NCBI GenBank assembly: GCA_963747315.1
Contig: CAVVEQ010000008.1
Span: forward strand, 1-9,897
Length of the DNA stretch: 9,897 nt
From: CAVVEQ01 sp963747315
GTDB lineage: Bacteria; Chloroflexota; Anaerolineae; Anaerolineales; Anaerolineaceae
Reading direction: 5' to 3'
The notes under the pieces are model-generated. The model saw only the letters and a list, made by a program, of their open reading frames with translations. It did no database searches and was not told where the DNA came from. The position numbers and the translations under genes were made by a program. Each line of letters starts with the position of its first letter. The first letter of the stretch is position 1. Positions 4,995 through 9,897 of this stretch are shown here, piece after piece.

Positions 4995-6620
4995 GTGGTG
5001 AAAGCCTCCTGGCTGCCCATGATCGTCATCGCCCTGGCTCAGATCCAAATGGGATTCAATGTCAGCGCGCTGCCGGTTTCGATCGGCGGGATCGTCGAAG
5101 ATTTTGACACATCCCCCAGCAGCGTCAGCACCGCCCTGGTCGCCTACTCGCTGGCGGTGGCTGGGTTCGTCATGCTGGGCGCGAAGCTCGGCAAGGTGAT
5201 CGGTTCCCGGGTGGCTTTCCAGATCGGCGTCATCCTGCACGGGTTGGCGATGGTGGGGATGGCAGTCAGCACCAGTGCCGAAATGATGATCGGGATGCAA
5301 GTCATCGCCGGTTTGGCTGCCGCCATCCTTGTGCCCACCCTGGTTGTAATGATCGCCCATCATTACACGGGCGGGCAGCAATCGCAATCCCTGGGTTTGC
5401 TCGGCGCAGCGCAAGCCATTGCCGGTGTACTGGCGTTCCTCGTGATTGGCGTTCTGGGTACCCTGTTCTCGTGGCGGTATGGCTTTGGACTGATCACGCT
5501 CATCGCCGCCGCTGTTCTCCTGCTTAGCTTCAAGTTGAATAAAGTTGAACGCTACCGTGAACTCAAGGTGGATTGGATCGGCGCTGTGCTGGCTGCCCTG
5601 GCGGTCATATTGATCAGCGTTGGCTTCAATTTCATCCAATCCTGGGGATTGCTCGTAGCCTCCCCCGAATCGCCGGTCAGTGTTCTGGGGATTTCCTTAT
5701 CTCCGATCATGATCGTTGCCGGGGTGATGATTGGGCAGGGCTTCTTTGCCTGGACAAAGCGGCGCACAGAAGAAAAAAAGACACCGCTTATCTCCCTGGA
5801 GGTTCTCGACTCGCCCCAGGAAAAAGCGGCAACCTTTTGCCTTTTCATCATAGCGGCTCTTGGCCCCGCCATTAACTTCCTGATCCCACTTTATATCCAG
5901 ATCGTTCAGGGTGGCAGCAGCATGCAGACCTCGGTGGCTGTGATCCCCTATTCCCTTTCCATCTTCGCTGCCACCGCGCTGGTCGTGCGTCTTTTCGATC
6001 GCTGGTCCTCGCGGATGATTGGACGCATCGGCTTCCTGGTTGTCGCCATCGGATTGGTGATGCTCTCGGTCACCATTTGGAATGACTGGGGAACCCCGCT
6101 CGTTATTCTCAGCCTGATCGTCATTGGGCTGGGTGAAGGCGCGCTGCTCACCCTGGTGTTTAACGTGCTGGTCTCAGCCTCTCCGAAGCACCTGGCCGGG
6201 GATGTGGGTGCCCTGCGCGGCACCACCAACAACCTGGCCACCGGTCTGGGCACCGCCCTCGCCAGCGTACTTTCGGTCGCCTTGCTCAGCCTGATCGTCA
6301 TCAACGGCTTAACGAAAAGCCCGGTGATTACCGAAACGATCATGGATGAACAACTTTACCTCGAAAAAATCGATTTCATCAGCAACGAGCAGCTGGAGGA
6401 AGCCCTAAAATTTACCGATCTGACACCCGTGCAGGAAGCCGTGGTGGTGGATATCACCATCCTGGCGCGGCTCCAGGCACTCAAGATCTCCTTCCTGGTG
6501 CTGGCAGGTATCGCCGCCCTATCCATCTTTCCGGCTGGAGGATTGCCAGGTTATACCCCGGGCGAGGTTCCCGATGATTTAGGCGATGGTCCAAACAAAC
6601 CGGAAGCGAAGGTAAGCTAG
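4995..6620 (+). CDS. MFS transporter, DHA2-like (about 14 membrane segments), start region frameshifted
   Basis: An integral membrane transporter of 541 residues if read from GTG 4995, about 554 if the upstream frameshift is corrected. Length and the helix pattern fit the 14-segment DHA2 (EmrB/QacA-like) branch. A motif C-like glycine/alanine-rich stretch ending in G-x-x-W-RYGF is seen at about 137-164. Motif A is degenerate: at 62-72 the loop reads GAKLGKVIGSR and lacks the usual aspartate. The acidic residue usual in DHA2 helix 1 is also missing (QMGFNVSALP). It may therefore not be a classical proton/drug antiporter, and the substrate is unknown. It has its own consensus promoter. GTG 4995 lacks a ribosome site, whereas ATG 4955 has one but is out of frame by one base. 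The next gene begins 123 nt downstream. Confidence 0.88.
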   Translation: MVKASWLPMIVIALAQIQMGFNVSALPVSIGGIVEDFDTSPSSVSTALVAYSLAVAGFVMLGAKLGKVIGSRVAFQIGVILHGLAMVGMAVSTSAEMMIGMQVIAGLAAAILVPTLVVMIAHHYTGGQQSQSLGLLGAAQAIAGVLAFLVIGVLGTLFSWRYGFGLITLIAAAVLLLSFKLNKVERYRELKVDWIGAVLAALAVILISVGFNFIQSWGLLVASPESPVSVLGISLSPIMIVAGVMIGQGFFAWTKRRTEEKKTPLISLEVLDSPQEKAATFCLFIIAALGPAINFLIPLYIQIVQGGSSMQTSVAVIPYSLSIFAATALVVRLFDRWSSRMIGRIGFLVVAIGLVMLSVTIWNDWGTPLVILSLIVIGLGEGALLTLVFNVLVSASPKHLAGDVGALRGTTNNLATGLGTALASVLSVALLSLIVINGLTKSPVITETIMDEQLYLEKIDFISNEQLEEALKFTDLTPVQEAVVVDITILARLQALKISFLVLAGIAALSIFPAGGLPGYTPGEVPDDLGDGPNKPEAKVS

Positions 6621-6645
6621 GTTTCCCGTGATCGTTTTGGGGAGC

Positions 6646-6689
6646 AGAATTAAAAATTCTGTTAATAAATCCCCTTAATTGGGGTTTGG
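6646..6689 (+). terminator. Weak hairpins after the MFS gene, possible terminator
   Basis: A perfect 6-bp inverted repeat AGAATT-AAA-AATTCT lies at 6646-6660. A second hairpin, CCCC (6671-6674) with GGGG (6681-6684) and flanking A/T pairs, is followed by only TTT. Neither has a strong U-tract, so read-through into pepA is possible. Confidence 0.3.
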
Positions 6690-6743
6690 CAACAAATCGA
6701 ACAGCTGAAGTACTAAATTTATAACTTACTAGGAGGTTTGAAG

Positions 6744-8197
6744 ATGGAAATAAAAATCGATTCCGGTGATATTCTTCAATCACAAAGCGAACTGGCTGTG
6801 CTGGGCTGCTATGCGGACGTCTCTTTACCGCCTTCCGTAGCCACCCTGCTGGAACCTGGTGATTTCAAAGGTTTAAACGGGCAGACGCTGCTGCTCTACC
6901 CGCGCGGAGCAGTTGCTCCAAAAAGACTCCTGCTCGTTGGCCTGGGAAAACGCGAAAAAGCGTCCCCGGAGATGATCCGGCGTGAAAGCGCAACAGCCAT
7001 CAAGGAAGCCCAAAAACTCAAGGTCGACAAGGTAACCGTTAGCGTGAATGGTGAAATTGGAATCGATGCAGAATCTGCAGCCCAGGCTTTTGCAGAGGGA
7101 ATCGAGCTGGGGGCGTATCGTTTTTGGCGGTACCGCACCGGTTTAAGCGAAGACCAAACTTTCAAGGTCTGCGAAACGACCATATTCACAAAAACAAATG
7201 AGCAGAGCTCAGCCGGCGTTGCCACCGGTCAGGTGATCGCCCGCGGTGTGAATTTTGCCCGCGACCTTGTCAATGGGCCGGGCTACGCCATGCACCCTCC
7301 CGAGATGGGGGAAGAGGCGGTGAAACTCGGGAAGCGATTGGGGCTGAAAGTGACTGTTTTGGATATGACCCAACTTATTGAAAAGGGTTTTGGCGGGATT
7401 CTTGCGGTGGGCAAAGGCTCGGAACACGAACCACGATTCATCGTGATGGAGTATGGGGAGCCAAAAAAAGGCACGCCTACTATCTGCCTGGTCGGTAAAG
7501 GTCTGACGTTCGACTCGGGTGGGTTATCCCTCAAACCAGCCGAAGCAATGGAAACCATGAAATCTGATATGGGCGGCGCAGGGGCGGTTTTCGGCGCCAT
7601 GCAGGTTGCAGCGGAGCTGAAGCTGCCGCTGCACCTGGTGGGATTGGTTTCCGCAGCCGAAAACATGCCCAGTTCCAACGCTTACCGTCCCGGTGATATT
7701 GTGAAATCCCTCAGCGGCAAGACCATCGAAGTGCTCAACACCGATGCCGAAGGCCGCATCATCCTCTCCGATGCGCTCTTCTACGCGCAGCGCTACAATC
7801 CTGATGCGATCGTGGAGCTCTCCACGCTCACCGGAGCAATCATCATCGCGTTGGGTTCCCACGCGACCGGTTTGTTTGCCACCAACCAGGACCTGGCGGA
7901 TAAGCTCATCCGGGCTGGGGAAGCTTCTGCGGAGCGCGTCTGGCAATTCCCGATGTGGGAGGAGTATCACCAGATGGTAAAAGCGAGATCGCCGATCTTA
8001 AAAACCTTGCCGGACGCCCGGCGGGTTCCATCACCGCCGGAACCTTCCTGGCAGCTTTCACGGGCGATTTTCCGTTCGCCCACCTCGATGTCGCCGGCAC
8101 TGCCTGGAATGACCGCCCGCTGAAACCATACGATACTTCGGGTGCCACCGGTGTGGGTGTGCGCCTGCTGATAGAATTCTTAAGGCAATATAATTAA
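6744..8197 (+). CDS. pepA: M17 leucyl aminopeptidase (PepA), frameshifted near residue 413
   Basis: A cytoplasmic two-metal aminopeptidase that removes N-terminal residues from peptides. All catalytic residues are visible: metal ligands K252, D257, D275, D334 and E336, with catalytic K264 and R338, in VGKG-x4-DSGG, SLKP, KSDMGG and NTDAEGR. Their spacing (5, 12, 23, 82, 84, 86 from the first lysine) equals that of E. coli PepA. The ATG at 6744 has AGGAGG 7 nt upstream; TTG 6738 is too close to it. At 7979-7982 an A4 run breaks the frame: as written the protein ends at 8123 with 46 unrelated residues. Adding one A restores SEIADLKNLAGRPAG... through the stop at 8197, giving 484 residues, normal for the family. 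AbgT follows 46 nt later, probably in the same transcript. Confidence 0.93.
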
Positions 8198-8243
8198 TAT
8201 ACCTTTTTTAAAAATGATTTTTCACTAAGTATTGGAGGAAACA

Positions 8244-9897
8244 ATGACCGCAAAACCAGCAGCAGATCTGGGGAAACCATCATTCATGGACAAATTGCTG
8301 AACACCGTCGAACGGGTAGGCAACAAAGTACCTCATCCGGTGCTGATGTTTTCGTATCTCATCGTCGGGGTCATTGTTCTTTCAGCCATCCTGTCGCTCC
8401 TGGGTGTCAGCGTCACAGAGCAGATTGCAGTTCCGGTTTCGGTACCGGTGACACCCGATTTTTACGAGGATGTCACCGAATACTCGCTTTCGGGAGCTGG
8501 GACTGAGGATGTCGACTACGAAATCAAGGAACAGACGGTTGCCATCGAGAGCTTGTTGAGCATCGATGGCATCCGTTTCCTGTTTACCTCTTTCGTTCCC
8601 AACTTCCAGGGTTTCGGTGCGCTGGCCGTTACACTCATCGCCATGATGGGCGCTGGCGCGGCAGAAGTTGCCGGTCTGATGGCCGCCCTGATCCGCAAGC
8701 TGGTCAAGGTCGCTCCCCGTTCGCTTATTGTCTACCTTATCATCTTAGTCGGCGTACTATCAAGCGTCGCCTCGGACGCAGGTTACCTGATCCTGATTCC
8801 CCTGGGTGCGGCGGCTTTCCTGGCCATTGGACGGCACCCAATTGCCGGCCTTGCAGCTGGTTTTGGCGGCGTTGCTGCTGTCTTCATGGCCAACGTGATC
8901 CCGACACCAAGCGATGCCATGCTGATCGAGATTACCAACGAAGCCATCGCGCTGACCGGTGGTGCGCCGATCTCCATCACGGCCGACTACTTCTTCCAGG
9001 CCGCCTCAGCCCTCCTGATGACCGTGGTTGTCGGGGTTGTCATCATTAAGATCGTCGAGCCGCGTTTGGGCAAATACGATCCCTCGGAAGCGGGCGATCC
9101 CGAACAGGCTGCAGCGACCGAGGAACTCGACCCGGCTGTCGAAGCCCGCGGGTTGCGCCGGGCTGGTTGGGCCTTCCTGATCGTTCTGGGCATTGTCCTG
9201 CTCGCCACCGTCCCGCCAGGTGCACCCCTGCGCGATCCCGTCACGGGCTCGATCATTGGCCAGACACCCTTCATGGGCAGCTTGCTGTTCATCGTGATGC
9301 TGTGCTTCCTGGTTCCCGGCATTGCCTATGGCACCGCGACCGGAAAATATAAAGGACCCAACGACGTTATCGCCGCGGTGGTCAAAACTTTTTCGGGTTT
9401 GGCTGGGCTGATCTTCATGTTGCTTTTGATCAGCCAGTTCATCGCCTACTTCAACTACTCCAACATACCGTCCGTCCTAGCCACCACGCTTGCCAGCGCG
9501 CTGGGACAGGCCGGCATTTCGGCAATCCCGTTGATAATTGGCTTCGTGCTGGTGATCGTTCTGCTGGACTTCATCATTCCGGGTTCATTACCCAAGTGGG
9601 CGATCTTCGCACCCATCTTTGTTCCGCTCTTTATCCAGCTTAATGTCCCGGCACAGACGGTGTTTGCCGCCTACCGCGTCGGCGACTCGCCCATCAACAC
9701 GCTCACGCCGCTGATGGTGTACTTCCCTGTGATCGTCGCTTTCGCTCAGCGTTACAAGAAGAGCTCGGGGGTTGGGTCGTTGGTGGCACTGATGTTGCCT
9801 GTGTCAGCTGCTGTTTTGCTCGTTTGGCTGGTTTTTCTCATCTGTGTGGTTCGTATCGGGCATCCCCCTCGGGCCTGGGTATCCGGTGCGGTTCTAG
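8244..9897 (+). CDS. AbgT family transporter (p-aminobenzoyl-glutamate or peptide permease), frameshift near the 3' end
   Basis: A polytopic inner-membrane transporter of the AbgT family. Characterised members import p-aminobenzoyl-glutamate (E. coli AbgT) or export sulfonamides (MtrF, YdaH), so the substrate here is open. Family landmarks in order: ERVGNKVPHP near 24-33; the segment IDGIRFLFTSFVPNF; SSVASDAGYLILIPLGA from 173; NVIPTPSDAML; GSLPKWAIFAPIFVP from 447; and AYRVGDSPINTLTPLM around 477-491. The ATG at 8244 has GGAGGA 4-5 nt upstream. As written, the frame is open to the window edge, but its last residues (VVRIGHPPRAW...) do not fit the family. The +1 frame reads VWFVSGIPLGPGYPVRF and stops with TAG at 9895-9897, as expected for AbgT. 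A single extra base therefore lies between about 9831 and 9846. Corrected length is about 550 residues. Confidence 0.93.
   Translation, partial: MTAKPAADLGKPSFMDKLLNTVERVGNKVPHPVLMFSYLIVGVIVLSAILSLLGVSVTEQIAVPVSVPVTPDFYEDVTEYSLSGAGTEDVDYEIKEQTVAIESLLSIDGIRFLFTSFVPNFQGFGALAVTLIAMMGAGAAEVAGLMAALIRKLVKVAPRSLIVYLIILVGVLSSVASDAGYLILIPLGAAAFLAIGRHPIAGLAAGFGGVAAVFMANVIPTPSDAMLIEITNEAIALTGGAPISITADYFFQAASALLMTVVVGVVIIKIVEPRLGKYDPSEAGDPEQAAATEELDPAVEARGLRRAGWAFLIVLGIVLLATVPPGAPLRDPVTGSIIGQTPFMGSLLFIVMLCFLVPGIAYGTATGKYKGPNDVIAAVVKTFSGLAGLIFMLLLISQFIAYFNYSNIPSVLATTLASALGQAGISAIPLIIGFVLVIVLLDFIIPGSLPKWAIFAPIFVPLFIQLNVPAQTVFAAYRVGDSPINTLTPLMVYFPVIVAFAQRYKKSSGVGSLVALMLPVSAAVLLVWLVFLICVVRIGHPPRAWVSGAVL

Noticed and set aside
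4935..5639. 234-residue minus-strand frame over the MFS gene start
   Set aside because: It is a polar, His/Gln/Asp-rich product typical of antisense frames of membrane proteins. It also covers the MFS promoter-proximal region and lacks a start signal.
6738..6743. TTG at 6738 as PepA start
   Set aside because: It is one base from the AGGAGG site; ATG 6744 has proper 7-nt spacing.
1..9897. CRISPR arrays, tRNA or rRNA genes, insertion sequences, phage or defence genes
   Set aside because: No regularly spaced direct repeats, no tRNA-like cloverleaf, and no transposase, integrase or terminal inverted repeats were seen on either strand.

Overview
The window looks like part of a bacterial chromosome of moderate GC content, with ordinary bacterial promoters and Shine-Dalgarno sites. 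The best hint of lineage is the lipoprotein at 2956-4581. Its tandem SH3b-like repeats and C-terminal four-cysteine tail resemble secreted proteins I associate with Anaerolineae (Chloroflexota). That assignment is an inference from style, not a database match.

Left part, minus strand (2578 down to 1): a consensus promoter (TTGACA, 17 bp, TATTAT) drives a leader with the hallmarks of a yybP-ykoY manganese riboswitch, overlapped by an intrinsic terminator. Beyond it lie a possible 45-codon ORF, a DedA-family membrane protein, a 79-residue single-helix membrane protein, and a P2A-type cation-transporting ATPase that runs off the window. The layout reads as a manganese-induced export operon: Mn2+ stabilises aptamer helix P1, the terminator cannot form, and the exporter is transcribed. 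DedA and the small protein would be co-induced.

Middle, plus strand (2761-4638): a divergently transcribed gene with its own promoter and a structured leader encodes a 541-residue lipoprotein. It has four SH3b-like repeats, each carrying an unusual acidic, proline-rich insert. An intrinsic terminator closes the unit.

Right part, plus strand (4902-9897): a strong promoter precedes a DHA2-like MFS transporter. It is followed by an M17 leucyl aminopeptidase (PepA) and an AbgT-family transporter. PepA and AbgT are 46 bp apart and probably form a peptide or aminoacyl-glutamate uptake-and-cleavage pair.

Each of these last three genes shows the signature of a single-base frameshift. In the MFS gene the shift separates a well-placed ATG and ribosome site from the body. 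In PepA it removes the last 71 residues. In AbgT it falls a few codons before the stop. Coding quality is otherwise intact on both sides of each shift. This points to sequencing or assembly indels, or to very recent mutation, rather than old pseudogenes. The P-ATPase, DedA and lipoprotein frames are clean.
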